Of a stretch of 64,000 bases of DNA, positions 8,687 through 17,019 are shown one piece after another. Both the position numbers and the translations under genes were made by a program. The notes under the pieces were generated by a model. That model made no database searches. It saw nothing but the letters and a program-made list of their open reading frames with translations, and was not told where the DNA came from. The stretch comes from Cupriavidus cauae (lineage in GTDB: Bacteria; Pseudomonadota; Gammaproteobacteria; Burkholderiales; Burkholderiaceae), in the NCBI RefSeq assembly GCF_008632125.1, contig NZ_VWRN01000016.1, positions 1-64,000 of the forward strand, written 5' to 3'. The stretch's first letter is position 1, and every line of letters begins with the position of its first letter.

Positions 8687-8934
8687 GCTGCCTCCTGCTG
8701 CTGGCGCAGATACACGATCGCGTCGGCCAGTGACTGGATGCTGCGAAACAGCTGGCGCGTCAACATGCGGTCCGGAATCTCGATATCGAAGGCGTTCTCG
8801 ATGGCCAGCATCACGTGCACCGTGGCGAGCGACGACAGCCCGGCTTCATAGAGGTCGGCGTGATCGTCCAGCGTGTCCGCTGGCACCTCGAGCCGGCCCA
8901 CCTCCGCCAGGATCGTGCGTATGGTGGCTTTCAT
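8683..8934 (-). CDS. Acyl/aminoacyl carrier protein
   Basis: An 83-residue acidic carrier protein. The phosphopantetheine attachment site is in YEAGLSSLATVHVML; the serine before Leu is the expected modified residue. Helix 2 follows directly, as in acyl carrier proteins. ATG 8934 is preceded by GGGAGGAGACC, a strong ribosome binding site. It is the first gene of the five-gene operon and overlaps the dehydrogenase start. Small dedicated carrier proteins encoded beside Bll0957-type ligases are the acceptors of the activated amino acid. A phosphopantetheinyl transferase is not in this window. Confidence 0.88.
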   Translation of the reverse strand: MKATIRTILAEVGRLEVPADTLDDHADLYEAGLSSLATVHVMLAIENAFDIEIPDRMLTRQLFRSIQSLADAIVYLRQQQEAA

Positions 8935-9041
8935 GGTCTCCTCCCGCTGGGGTCTTGGTATGCCCCATTTGGCTCGACCGTACCCGCCGGCACCGTGCGC
9001 TTGCCAACGCACGTTCGCCACAGCCGTGGGCCGGAACTCTT

Positions 9042-10454
9042 TCAGAACGCGCTCTTGCCGGTCCAGCCATGCAGCGCGGTACGCGCGATGATCCGCAGGT
9101 CCAGCTGGAAGGACCAGTTGCGGATGTAATAGATATCGAACTCGATGCGCGCGCGCATCTTCTCGACCGTGTCGGTCTGCCCGCGCAGGCCGTTGATCTG
9201 CGCCCAGCCGGTGATGCCGGGCTTGACGCGATGGCGCAGCATGTAGCGGTCGATCAGCTCCTTGTACATCTCGTTGTGTTCGAGCGCGTGCGGGCGCGGG
9301 CCCACCACCGACATCTCGCCGCGCAGCACGTTGAAGAACTGCGGCAGCTCATCGAGGCTGGTACGGCGCAGGAAGGCGCCGATGCGGGTCACACGCGGAT
9401 CGTTGCGCACCGCCTGCGTGACACCGCGGTCCTGGTGGACCACCATGGTGCGGAACTTGAAGACGTCGAAGGGCTTGCCGTCGATGCCCAGGCGCTTCTG
9501 CCGGAACAGCACCGGGCCCGGGGAGGACAGCTTGACCCCGATTGCGATGGCGACCAGCAGAGGCGACATGCCCAGCAGCGCCACCGCGGCGAACACGCGA
9601 TCGAAGCTTGCCTTGAGCAGGCCCGTGATGCGCGAATCGGGCGGACTGTTCAGGTCGATCACCGGCAGGCCGAGGAATTCGCTGAAGCGGTGGCCCAGCA
9701 GCTCGACCGACATGATGTCGGGCACCCAGCGGATGTCGACCAGGTCGTTGCGGAACTGGTATACCACGTCGCACAGATCGCGGCACGCCGCCATCGGCAG
9801 CGTCAGCCAGATCTCGCGCACGTCCTGGCTGCGCACGAAGCGCGTGACGTCGCTCATTTCGCGCAGGATCGGCACGCCGGACGGCAGCGTGTCGTCGTCG
9901 TGGTCGCAGTAGATGCCGACCACGTGATAGCCGGCCTCGCGGATGCGATGCACGCGCCGGTACATCTCGTTGCCGAGCGGGCCGTAGCCGAAGATCAGCA
10001 CGCGCTTGGCGTTGATGCCCTGCTGCCGCACATTGCCCAGCAGCTGGTACAGCACCAGCCTCGAGCCGATCAGCGCCAGCGAGACGGCGCCGAACCAGGT
10101 GGTCGACCACAAGCGCGACACCGCGCCGATCTGATGCATCAGGTAGGCCAGCACCAGGCCGCTGACCGCGACCAGGCTCCATGCCGCCAGCGTGCGCACG
10201 CCCAGTGCGGCGCGGCTGCGGCCGCGCCACGATTCGTAGAGCCCGCAGGCGGGGAACACGATCAGCGTGGCGACCGCGCAGAACGCGGTCAGGAAGCCAT
10301 GTATCGGCGCCGCCGATGCCAGACCGCCCTCGGGAAACCAGAATTCGCCGACCAGGATGCCGCAGATGCCCACCGTCAACGCATCCGAGACCCGATACAG
10401 CAGTTGCAGCGCCGTCTGCCGCTCGACGATCGCCTGCGCGCTTGCCGTTGCCAT
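9042..10454 (-). CDS. Undecaprenyl-phosphate sugar phosphotransferase (WcaJ/EpsB-like)
   Basis: A 470-residue polyisoprenyl-phosphate hexose-1-phosphate transferase that starts exopolysaccharide repeat units by moving a sugar-1-phosphate from UDP-sugar to undecaprenyl phosphate at the inner membrane. Four hydrophobic segments lie within residues 20-130, followed by a Rossmann-like domain (VLIFGYGPLGNEMYRRV) and the C-terminal bacterial sugar transferase domain from about 270. Its signature runs RVFAAVALLGMSPLLVAIA, LFRQKRLGIDGKPFDVFKFRTM, TSLDELPQFFNVLRGEMSVVGPRPH and KPGITGWAQINGLRG. ATG 10454 follows GGGGAGAGGGTC. It lies downstream of the PAP2 gene and upstream of the carrier-protein operon, all on the minus strand. 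The initiating sugar is probably glucose, as in the PssY/WcaJ group. Confidence 0.93.
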   Translation of the reverse strand: MATASAQAIVERQTALQLLYRVSDALTVGICGILVGEFWFPEGGLASAAPIHGFLTAFCAVATLIVFPACGLYESWRGRSRAALGVRTLAAWSLVAVSGLVLAYLMHQIGAVSRLWSTTWFGAVSLALIGSRLVLYQLLGNVRQQGINAKRVLIFGYGPLGNEMYRRVHRIREAGYHVVGIYCDHDDDTLPSGVPILREMSDVTRFVRSQDVREIWLTLPMAACRDLCDVVYQFRNDLVDIRWVPDIMSVELLGHRFSEFLGLPVIDLNSPPDSRITGLLKASFDRVFAAVALLGMSPLLVAIAIGVKLSSPGPVLFRQKRLGIDGKPFDVFKFRTMVVHQDRGVTQAVRNDPRVTRIGAFLRRTSLDELPQFFNVLRGEMSVVGPRPHALEHNEMYKELIDRYMLRHRVKPGITGWAQINGLRGQTDTVEKMRARIEFDIYYIRNWSFQLDLRIIARTALHGWTGKSAF

Positions 10455-10563
10455 GACCCTCTCCCCTTGCTGCCGTGTTCGATGCCGTGCGTCGGCATAT
10501 CGGGAACATCGTCGCGCTCGGGTCGGCGTGGGGTCTGTTGGGTCCCCCACACAGGTGGGGCTG

Positions 10564-11271
10564 CTATACGGGCGAGGAAGACGGCGCGGTAGACGGGAAG
10601 GTGGACGCGGCCGGAGGCGCGATCGTCGCCGCTTCGCGCCGCTGCCAATCCTCGCGTTGAAACGGTCGCGCGCGGCCGGACAGATACAGCGCGATCTGTT
10701 CGATCCACTGCTCGGTCGGCGCATGCGCGCCCGATGCCGGCACCCCGAGCAGCAAGGCGCCGATCAGCAGCAGCAGCGGCGCGCGCCGCGATCGACGCCA
10801 CCGCGGTGGCCGCCGCTGGCGCCGCCGCGGCGCGGTGGCCAGCAGATAGCCGCCGCTGACGGCAAATCCCAGCGCCAGTCCGCCCACCACTTCGCTGAGC
10901 GAATGCGCGCCCAGCGGCAAACGCGAATAGCCCACCAGCAGCGCCAGCGATGCGCCGAGCGTTGCCGCGATCCACCCGAGGCGCGGCCGCCGTCCCGGTG
11001 CGAGCCGATGCAGCAGCACCGGCAGCACGCTCGCCGCCATCATGCTGTGGCCCGAGAAACCGGTGAAGTCCAGCGCCGGCACGCCGATGCCCCAGCCGAT
11101 AAAGGCCAGCTTCGATGCAAGCGTCAGTCCGGCGGCGGCGGCGAACGCCAGGCACCAGTCGCGCGCCGCGCGCCATTCGCCGCGATGGCACAGCGACAGC
11201 AGCAACAGCGCGGCGCACGGCAGCAGCAGCGCGGCGTCGCCGAAGCGCGAAATCAAGTGCCAGTGCCACAT
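10564..11271 (-). CDS. PAP2-family membrane phosphatase
   Basis: A 235-residue integral membrane protein with about five hydrophobic segments and a PAP2 core. Motif C2 is seen as FSGHSMMAA (usual form PSGH) and motif C3 as GYSRLPLGAHSLSEVVGG. Motif C1 (KxxxxxxRP) is not clear, so the first part of the active site has diverged. PAP2 enzymes in exopolysaccharide loci recycle undecaprenyl pyrophosphate or dephosphorylate lipid phosphates. The C-terminal 50 residues are Arg/Ala/Ser-rich and probably disordered. ATG 11271 has only a weak upstream site. It is 109 nt upstream of the sugar transferase gene on the same strand. Confidence 0.75.
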   Translation of the reverse strand: MWHWHLISRFGDAALLLPCAALLLLSLCHRGEWRAARDWCLAFAAAAGLTLASKLAFIGWGIGVPALDFTGFSGHSMMAASVLPVLLHRLAPGRRPRLGWIAATLGASLALLVGYSRLPLGAHSLSEVVGGLALGFAVSGGYLLATAPRRRQRRPPRWRRSRRAPLLLLIGALLLGVPASGAHAPTEQWIEQIALYLSGRARPFQREDWQRREAATIAPPAASTFPSTAPSSSPV

Positions 11272-11711
11272 GGTGTCGAATGCCCCGCGGAATGCCCCGC
11301 GCCGCCGCGGCGCGACCGTGGGCTTTTGGTCCTTTTGGTTGATGGAAGTCGCAAGATCGATTGGATATCGTCAGTCTTGTGGTGGGCCAGGCGGAATCGG
11401 CCTGCCACTTTGGAGCCCGCATGGTCCCCCGGTCTGCGGGCTTCTTTTTTCCCCCTTCCTTGCGTTGCGGTCGTCGTCTGCGGTTGTCGTCTGCGGTCGT
11501 CGTCGACGGCCGCGCTCTTCCCAAAAAAGAAAGGACCCCGGCGTGCCGTCTGTCGAGCGGCGGCTCCGCCGTGGTCCGCAGATCCGGCCGGGCGATCGCC
11601 GCAGCCGATACGCGCGTGTACGCATGTCGTTCGATTCGTCATCCGACATGCGGCTCCCCCGAGCACGCGCCTTATTTCCCCCCTTCGTGTTCGTTCGCCT
11701 GGCTCTATCGC
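11272..11711. other. Spacer with an orphan terminator-like hairpin
   Basis: The 440 bp between the PAP2 start and the small 102-residue gene hold no convincing protein gene. The part near 11380-11450 forms two hairpins, the second ending in a T-run on the plus strand (see the candidate RNA). Near 11465-11515 there are three partial copies of GTCGTCTGCGGT. Confidence 0.4.
11325..11450 (+). ncRNA. Candidate small RNA with its own terminator
   Basis: A hairpin CAGGC/GCCTG (11388-11404) is followed by a hairpin GCCCGC/GCGGGC (11415-11441) and then TTCTTTTTT, the form of a rho-independent terminator on the plus strand. No plus-strand protein gene lies upstream, since both neighbours are read from the minus strand, so the terminator is orphan. 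The 5' end is a guess. Confidence 0.3.
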
Positions 11712-12020
11712 TTACCGATCGTCCGGCCGCGGCGTCCTGATGTCGCGGCCATCGCCCGCGCACGTGCCGGGCGCCACCGACAGGAACGATGTCGCCAGTC
11801 CCGCGGCAATGCGCCGCCGCGCTTCGCGCTCGCCGGCTTCGCGGGCCGCGATTACCGCGGCATCCTCGCTGCAGAACGCGCGGCCATGCAGTTCGCCGCG
11901 ATGGACCAGCGGCCCATCGCATGCCGACGCCAGCCGGATCTCATAACAACACGCCCACTTGTTGCGGCCCTCCGGCACGGCAAAGCCGCGCACGATCAGG
12001 ACCGCCGCTCCTCCATTCAT
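11712..12020 (-). CDS. Hypothetical protein, 102 residues
   Basis: I do not recognise a named family. The frame has ordinary coding character: the first half (AVLIVRGFAVPEGRNKWACCYEIRLAS) looks like a small beta-rich domain, followed by SEDAAVIAAREAGEREARRRI, an amphipathic Ala/Glu/Arg helix, and a short disordered tail. No signal peptide or membrane segment is seen. ATG 12020 has AGGAGCGGGGGG about 10 nt upstream, a somewhat long spacing. It is read in the same direction as the regulator genes upstream and the PAP2 gene downstream. The mixed composition and start site make it more likely real than the frames around it. Confidence 0.5.
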   Translation of the reverse strand: MNGGAAVLIVRGFAVPEGRNKWACCYEIRLASACDGPLVHRGELHGRAFCSEDAAVIAAREAGEREARRRIAAGLATSFLSVAPGTCAGDGRDIRTPRPDDR

Positions 12021-12119
12021 ATGACCCCCCGCTCCTGCCGGCGGCGGACCTTCTGATCCCGGGTCCGGCTACGCCAGCAGCGTAGTGCCAGCATAGGCCG
12101 CATCGCCGGTGGACGACCA

Positions 12120-12593
12120 TCAGCCGCTTGCCGTAGAACCAGGGCGCAGAAAGTTGGAGGTCGCAGCGGGAGAGGGAGCAGGCGCCATCAGCCACGCCAT
12201 GCTGGCGCGCGGAAAGCATTGGCCGCCGGCGGCGACCAGCGCCACCGCCGCGGAAAGCAGGTCGGGCGAAGCCGGTGCCAGCAGGCAGCCGCCGGCCCCG
12301 AGCCGGGCGGCGCGCTGCGTCAGCGCCGTGGCGCCTGGCCTGGCGATCAGCAGCCACCGGCGCGGCGCGATGCGCTGGCACAAGGCGTCGATCAGCGCGC
12401 CGGCATCCGCGTCGCTGCTGCTGCAATCGAGCAGCGCGAAATCGACGGGCTGTTTGGGCAATTGGGCCGAGGATGCGTGCAGCAGCCATTCCGGCGACTG
12501 CAAGGTCAACGGGCAGGAGGCCTGACGCTTGCCGAGGTGGCGCGACAGCGCGCGCAGCATGATCGCGTTGTTGGCCAGAAGAAGGGTCGTCAT
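12120..12593 (-). CDS. Receiver-like stand-alone protein, paralogous to the adjacent LuxR regulator
   Basis: A 157-residue protein with only a receiver-like domain. Its start (MTTLLLANNAIMLRALSRHL) lines up with the start of the neighbouring LuxR protein (MATILLIEPHPLLRLGLRQLL), and AAVALVAAGGQCFPRA matches AAIRLVLAGGECFPAL, so the two genes are related by duplication. It has no helix-turn-helix; the frame stops soon after the receiver. Asp occurs at the usual phosphorylation position (FALLDCSS), whereas the full-length paralogue has Gly there. ATG 12593 was chosen from this alignment; ATG 12644 upstream is in frame. It could be a decoy or heterodimer partner of the LuxR protein. Confidence 0.6.
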   Translation of the reverse strand: MTTLLLANNAIMLRALSRHLGKRQASCPLTLQSPEWLLHASSAQLPKQPVDFALLDCSSSDADAGALIDALCQRIAPRRWLLIARPGATALTQRAARLGAGGCLLAPASPDLLSAAVALVAAGGQCFPRASMAWLMAPAPSPAATSNFLRPGSTASG

Positions 12594-12752
12594 CGACTCG
12601 GGCGAGCTCAGGGGGGCGAGGTGACTGCCGGCGTGCATGTCCATAAGCCTAGCAAGCCGCCTCCCGGGCCGCCTCGACCATTGGAATGAAGTCCCTCAGC
12701 CGAAAGGATGAGTTCGCGCAAGCACATGCCACCGTGACCGGCGCCTTGCAAC

Positions 12753-13610
12753 TCAGGCCGCCTGGCAGACCGCCGGCAATCGCATGGCGTCGACGTGCAA
12801 CGGCACCGCGCCCAGCGTCGAGGGTCCAGGCCAGTTCAGCTTGGCGCCGCGCCGCAGCGCTTCGTAGACGGCCTCGCCCTTGTTGCGCACATGCAGGCGG
12901 TGGTACAGCGTGCAGGCGTGGGTCTTGGCGGTGGCCACCGAGATATTGAGCACGCGGCTGACCGTCTTGATCGGGTAGCCGCGTGCCAGCAGTGCCAGCA
13001 CCTCGTATTGCCGCTCGGTGATATTGAGCAGATGCGAGCCGAACGACGGTGTTTCGATATCGGGCTGGATCAGCGGTGCGGTGCGGATGGCGATGTCCGC
13101 GGACCAGCCGGGAACGGCGCGGGTCGACTCGATCGGTTCATCCGGCCGGGTGGCCGTCCCTTCCCTGCCGCCGGTGTTCTGCAGGCCGGACAGCCCCGTT
13201 TGCCGCGTCGGCTGGGCGTGGACCAGCGCGGGAAAGCACTCGCCGCCGGCCAGCACCAGGCGGATGGCGGCGTCGAGCACCTCGGCGCAGCAGTTCTTCG
13301 ACAGCAGGCCCGCCACCATCGGGGGCACGGATTCCTGCGCCATTGCGGCGGGCAGGCCATCGGCCAGCACCAGCACGCGCTGCGGCGCCAGATAGCGGCA
13401 CACGTCCTCCATCGCTTGCCAGGTGCCGCTGCCATCGTCGTGCCAGCCGTAGATCAGCAGGTCGGCGTCGCGCAGGCGGGCGTCGTCGGGCGACGGCAGC
13501 GCGGCCGGTTCGACATCGATGACGTGGACGGGAAGCTCGGATTGCGCCAGCAACTGGCGCAGGCCCAATCGCAGTAATGGATGAGGCTCGATCAACAGAA
13601 TGGTGGCCAT
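12753..13610 (-). CDS. LuxR-family transcriptional regulator with pseudo-receiver domain
   Basis: A 285-residue regulator with an N-terminal receiver-like domain (about 1-120) and a C-terminal LuxR/NarL helix-turn-helix (about 210-270, LNITERQYEVLALLARGYPIKTV then ISVATAKTHACTLYHRL). The expected phospho-acceptor position in DADLLIYGWHDD carries Gly instead of Asp, so it is probably not controlled by ordinary phosphotransfer. A long linker (about 135-200) is rich in Thr, Pro and Arg. ATG 13610 follows GAGAGCGGC. Such regulators are common in exopolysaccharide loci of Burkholderiaceae, and the gene heads the minus-strand series that leads into the EPS genes. A 590-bp upstream spacer probably contains its control region. 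Confidence 0.8.
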   Translation of the reverse strand: MATILLIEPHPLLRLGLRQLLAQSELPVHVIDVEPAALPSPDDARLRDADLLIYGWHDDGSGTWQAMEDVCRYLAPQRVLVLADGLPAAMAQESVPPMVAGLLSKNCCAEVLDAAIRLVLAGGECFPALVHAQPTRQTGLSGLQNTGGREGTATRPDEPIESTRAVPGWSADIAIRTAPLIQPDIETPSFGSHLLNITERQYEVLALLARGYPIKTVSRVLNISVATAKTHACTLYHRLHVRNKGEAVYEALRRGAKLNWPGPSTLGAVPLHVDAMRLPAVCQAA

Positions 13611-14200
13611 GCCGCTCTCGTTCTTGTTGCGACACGTGCGCCGCGACGGTCGCCCGTGTGATCGGAAGTGCGGTGCTATGTTGCCCCTGCCCCTCCCTAC
13701 GATCCATCCCGCTTCTGTTCGGCGCGGCGTTCAGCGCGGCCGTCCCTTCCCGTCAAGCGTGATGCAATCGCCCCGTTTGCGTGTTTGCACGCTTTCGATC
13801 CCTCTAAAGACAGACTTAACTTTCACTTATTCTGCGGTCCAGCATATGCATGCGAAAACAGGAAAGCAAGGCTTGCCAGATGGTGGGTAAGTCGCTTTTG
13901 TGCGAATGCGTACGCAGCACAAGGCTGGAGGCGGGGTAAGGATTTTCCCTTACGTCAATCGCAAAGCGGCCGCGTTCTTAGGGTTCGGACCGATGTTTGG
14001 GCGGTATTCGACCGATGTCCGGTCAATGTTTCAGGCGATGTTCGCGGCGATTTTTCGCCATGCTCTGCTGGCACGGGTAGACCTTTCGGACGCTGTGCCG
14101 AGAAAATAATTTACATTACACTTCGGGTAGCAATTTGGGCAGGTTGCGCTACTCGTCTGCTCAAAGTCGTTATCAATCAATCACTTAAGGGCGATTGCCG
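13611..14200. other. Long divergent promoter region with an inverted repeat
   Basis: This 590-bp region separates the LuxR gene (minus) from the recombinase gene (plus) and is less GC-rich than its neighbours. It should carry both promoters. An inverted repeat TTGTGC-N13-GCACAA is present at 13898-13922, a possible operator. A 69-residue plus-strand frame at 13900-14109 has no recognisable features and I do not call it. Confidence 0.45.
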
Positions 14201-15940
14201 ATGTCTGTGCGGGACGACACGCTGGATCCCTCGAAACTGACCCGGACCGAATTCGCCGTGGTACGCGCGTATGCCCAGGGCATGGCCGCGGTCGATATCG
14301 CCAACCGCTATCTGCTCGACCCGGACGAAGAGGAGGCGCTGACCGAGCATCAGGCGGTGCAGCGCATCCTGCGGCTGCGCGATCGGCTGGTCCAGTTCGC
14401 GCTGCAGAACAACCGGCCGGATATCGCGGCGATGTTCGACTCGCTCAAGGGTCGCTCGAATGTCGCGATGGACCGGCGCGTCGACGCGCTGTCGTCGTTG
14501 GAGCGCTTGTCGCCGGGGCGGCCGGCGCTCGATCACGCGGTGTCGTTGTGGTTCGGACCGAGCCTGTCACGCCGCCTCGCGGCGGGCGGCATCGAACGCA
14601 TCGGCGACCTGGTGGAGCGGGTCAACCGGCGCGGCGCCGCCTGGTGGCGCGGGGTGCCGCGCTTGGGCGCCAAGTCGGCCGACGTGGTACGGCACTGGCT
14701 CGAGCGGCAGCGCGACACGCTGCGGGCGAGCGATGGGGGACCGGTGTTGGGGCCCCAGGTGGGCGCGCTGGTCGCGCCATCGCAGCGGCCGCGGATGTCG
14801 CCGGCACCGTTGGACGAACGGCTGGCGGCGCCTGTTCCGCTGGAATATATGCTCTGTACAGCACTTAATGGTGACTGGCGAGCCGTTCTTGGCGAGGAGT
14901 TGCAGTTGGTACGCCAATGGTTGGAGGGCAAGCGGCACGGCTCCCACACCTGGGCCAGCTACCGGCGCGAGGCGGAACGGCTGCTCCTGTGGGCGGCGCG
15001 GCGACGGCAGCCCTTGCGCGGCATGAACGCGGTAGATCTGTCGGCGTATTGGGATTTCCTGGCCGATCCGCAACCGGCCTCATTCTGGCAGGGACCCGCC
15101 GGCCCGCGCGACCGGATGCCGTGGCGGCCGTTCGAGGGCGGCTTGCGGGACAGTTCTCGCCAGGCGGCCATGCGGGTGATACGGGCGCTGTTCGGCTGGC
15201 TGCGCCAACGCGGCGTGCTGGCGCATCATCCCTTCGATGGTTTTGCGATACCGCCTGCGGCGGCGGCATTGCACGACGATCGGCCAAGCGACAAGGCCGA
15301 CGGAGAGCTAGAGGATCAGGCAGCCGATCAGGCAGATGGTCTGGCTGGGCTGGCCGGTCACCGGGAAACGGCTCCCGGGCTGGCGGCCGGCGCGGGGACG
15401 AGTGTGGCCGCATTTCGCCGCTGGCTCGATGGATCGGATGGCACGCCGATATGGCGGGCGGCCAATGCCGCCGCGTATCTGATCGGCGATTGCGGGATGC
15501 GGATCGGCGAAGCCGTGTTGGTCACCGGGGGCCATCTTCGGCTCGGCGACGGCAGCCGCTGTCTGGTTCGCCCGCGGTTCGACCGCGGTGGGTCCGGAAT
15601 CGTGATGTCGGACCCTGAGCCGGGCCGCATCGAGAAGCGCTTCGCCACGCTCAGCGACGATGCCTGGAACGCCCTCTCCCTGCATTGGGCAGACCGCGGT
15701 TTGGCGGCGGACGGGCTACCCCACGCCGCGCCGTTGTTGGGTCCGCTGATGTTGCCGCCGACGTCGCGAGGCCAGGCCAAACGGGCCAGTCAGCCGCTTG
15801 CCGGTTATTCCCCCAGCGGCCTGGACCGGCTGCTTCGCGCGGCGTGGCGGGATTTCGTTGCGCTGCCCGAGCATGCCGAGCATCGCGACCTCCGATTCAC
15901 GCCGCGCATGCTGGTGCGGCGGCACGCCGGGCAGCCGTGA
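14201..15940 (+). CDS. Degenerate tyrosine recombinase/phage integrase with N-terminal DUF3701-like domain
   Basis: A 579-residue protein related to the large integrase-like proteins found beside parAB/repA on Burkholderiaceae secondary replicons. The N-terminal part (TRTEFAVVRAYAQGMAAVDIANRYL) matches what I know of the DUF3701 domain. A core-binding region follows (about 220-340), then a catalytic-like domain in which box I is visible (GDCGMRIGEAVLV, Arg434). After LRFTPRMLVRRHAGQP the frame ends, so box II (HxLRH) and the nucleophile Tyr are not recognisable. It is therefore either inactive as a recombinase or ends in an unusual way. A linker near residues 360-400 is rich in Asp, Gly and Ala. 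ATG 14201 has only AAGGGCG upstream; TTG 14195 is an alternative. Confidence 0.8.
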   Translation: MSVRDDTLDPSKLTRTEFAVVRAYAQGMAAVDIANRYLLDPDEEEALTEHQAVQRILRLRDRLVQFALQNNRPDIAAMFDSLKGRSNVAMDRRVDALSSLERLSPGRPALDHAVSLWFGPSLSRRLAAGGIERIGDLVERVNRRGAAWWRGVPRLGAKSADVVRHWLERQRDTLRASDGGPVLGPQVGALVAPSQRPRMSPAPLDERLAAPVPLEYMLCTALNGDWRAVLGEELQLVRQWLEGKRHGSHTWASYRREAERLLLWAARRRQPLRGMNAVDLSAYWDFLADPQPASFWQGPAGPRDRMPWRPFEGGLRDSSRQAAMRVIRALFGWLRQRGVLAHHPFDGFAIPPAAAALHDDRPSDKADGELEDQAADQADGLAGLAGHRETAPGLAAGAGTSVAAFRRWLDGSDGTPIWRAANAAAYLIGDCGMRIGEAVLVTGGHLRLGDGSRCLVRPRFDRGGSGIVMSDPEPGRIEKRFATLSDDAWNALSLHWADRGLAADGLPHAAPLLGPLMLPPTSRGQAKRASQPLAGYSPSGLDRLLRAAWRDFVALPEHAEHRDLRFTPRMLVRRHAGQP

Positions 15941-16000
15941 TGGCGTGCTGCGCGGGCGGACCATCTTCATGGCCCACCGGCGCGCCGCCCGTGCAGGCTG

Positions 16001-17014
16001 CTACAGCAGCGATTTGTCCAGGCCGAAGCGCGCCTTCAGGGCTTCCAGCAGCGCTTCGCGGGCATCGCGATCGGTCAGCTGGACGTCGAGCACGACACGG
16101 CCCGAGTCCCATTCCTTGATCGTCCCCAGCAGCTCGCCGCCGCTGGTGCGGATCTTGTACTGGCGGCTGATTTCCTTGACCTTGCGCGCCTTGCCCTCTT
16201 GCGCCTGCTTGCGAATCGCCTCGACTTCGCGGCTCGACAGGCCGTCGTTCATGATGCGCATCGCCAACTCGCGGGTGCGCTCCTCGCCCGCCAGCTTGTA
16301 GTACAGCGTCAGCTCATAGCCGGCCGCGATGCCGATCGCGCTGGGACGCTCGCGCATCACCATCAGCACGGACTCGGGCAGTTTCAGCAGCGCCAGCGTC
16401 TTGTTGACCGTGCCGGCCGACATGCCGGTCAGCTCGCAAATATCTTCTTCCTTGGCAACCTTGCCCTCGTCCAGCAACTGGCGCCACGCGATCGCATTGT
16501 CTAGCGCCGACTGGTCCGAGCGCTGTTCGTTCAGCAGGAAGGATAGGCGGTAGAAGTCGAGGTCGCTGAGGTCGCTCTCGACGAAGCACTCCATCTCGAG
16601 CTTGCCGGCCGCCGCGAGCGCGCGTTTGCGGTAGTGGCCGTCGATCAGGATGTAATGGCCGGGACGGGACGGATCTGGCGCCGCGAGACCCGGCGTCTTC
16701 TGGCCGTGGGTCGCGATCGACGCGGCGCGCTCCTGGACGACGGCGGGATCGTAAATCCGGCGCGCGTTGAGCGGGTTGTCGTGCAATTGCGCCAGCGGGA
16801 TGCGCTTGAGGACGCGGCCGTCTCCCGAACGCTCCTCGTTTTCAGCGCTGAAAGTGGGCGGTGTTTCGGCGCCCTTTGCCTGCAACAGGCCGTGCGGATG
16901 CTTGGCGATCGCCGCTTCCGCGCGCGCGAAGCGGTCCAGCGTGTCGGCGCGGCTCTTTTCCGCCGCCATGCCGGCCAGCATGCCGGCCCGCAGATTCTTC
17001 ATCTTCGTTGCCAT
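16001..17014 (-). CDS. parB: ParB-family partition protein
   Basis: A 337-residue centromere-binding protein. The N-terminal ParB/sulfiredoxin-like domain runs from about residue 75 (LKRIPLAQLHDNPLNARRIYD) through LIDGHYRKRALAAAG, which stands where chromosomal ParB has GERR. A helix-turn-helix follows (KEEDICELTGMSAGTVNKTLALLKLP), and then a C-terminal dimerisation part (VVLDVQLTDRDAREALLEALKARFG). ATG 17014 lies 5 nt after the parA stop, with its ribosome binding site inside the end of parA. It works with ParA to segregate the replicon. A palindrome identical to the one upstream of parA lies inside this coding sequence at 16840-16853, in the codons for FSAE. Confidence 0.93.
   Translation of the reverse strand: MATKMKNLRAGMLAGMAAEKSRADTLDRFARAEAAIAKHPHGLLQAKGAETPPTFSAENEERSGDGRVLKRIPLAQLHDNPLNARRIYDPAVVQERAASIATHGQKTPGLAAPDPSRPGHYILIDGHYRKRALAAAGKLEMECFVESDLSDLDFYRLSFLLNEQRSDQSALDNAIAWRQLLDEGKVAKEEDICELTGMSAGTVNKTLALLKLPESVLMVMRERPSAIGIAAGYELTLYYKLAGEERTRELAMRIMNDGLSSREVEAIRKQAQEGKARKVKEISRQYKIRTSGGELLGTIKEWDSGRVVLDVQLTDRDAREALLEALKARFGLDKSLL
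16840..16853. promoter_or_regulatory. Candidate parS centromere site inside parB
   Basis: The 14-bp perfect palindrome TTTCAGCGCTGAAA is repeated here and at 17690-17703. Palindromes of this kind within or next to parAB are typical ParB-binding sites. I infer parS function from position and repetition; I saw no third copy by eye. Confidence 0.6.
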
Positions 17015-17019
17015 TCTCT

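Noticed and set aside
13900..14109. 69-residue plus-strand frame before the recombinase gene
   Set aside because: No ribosome binding site, no recognisable features, and it lies in a promoter-like region.
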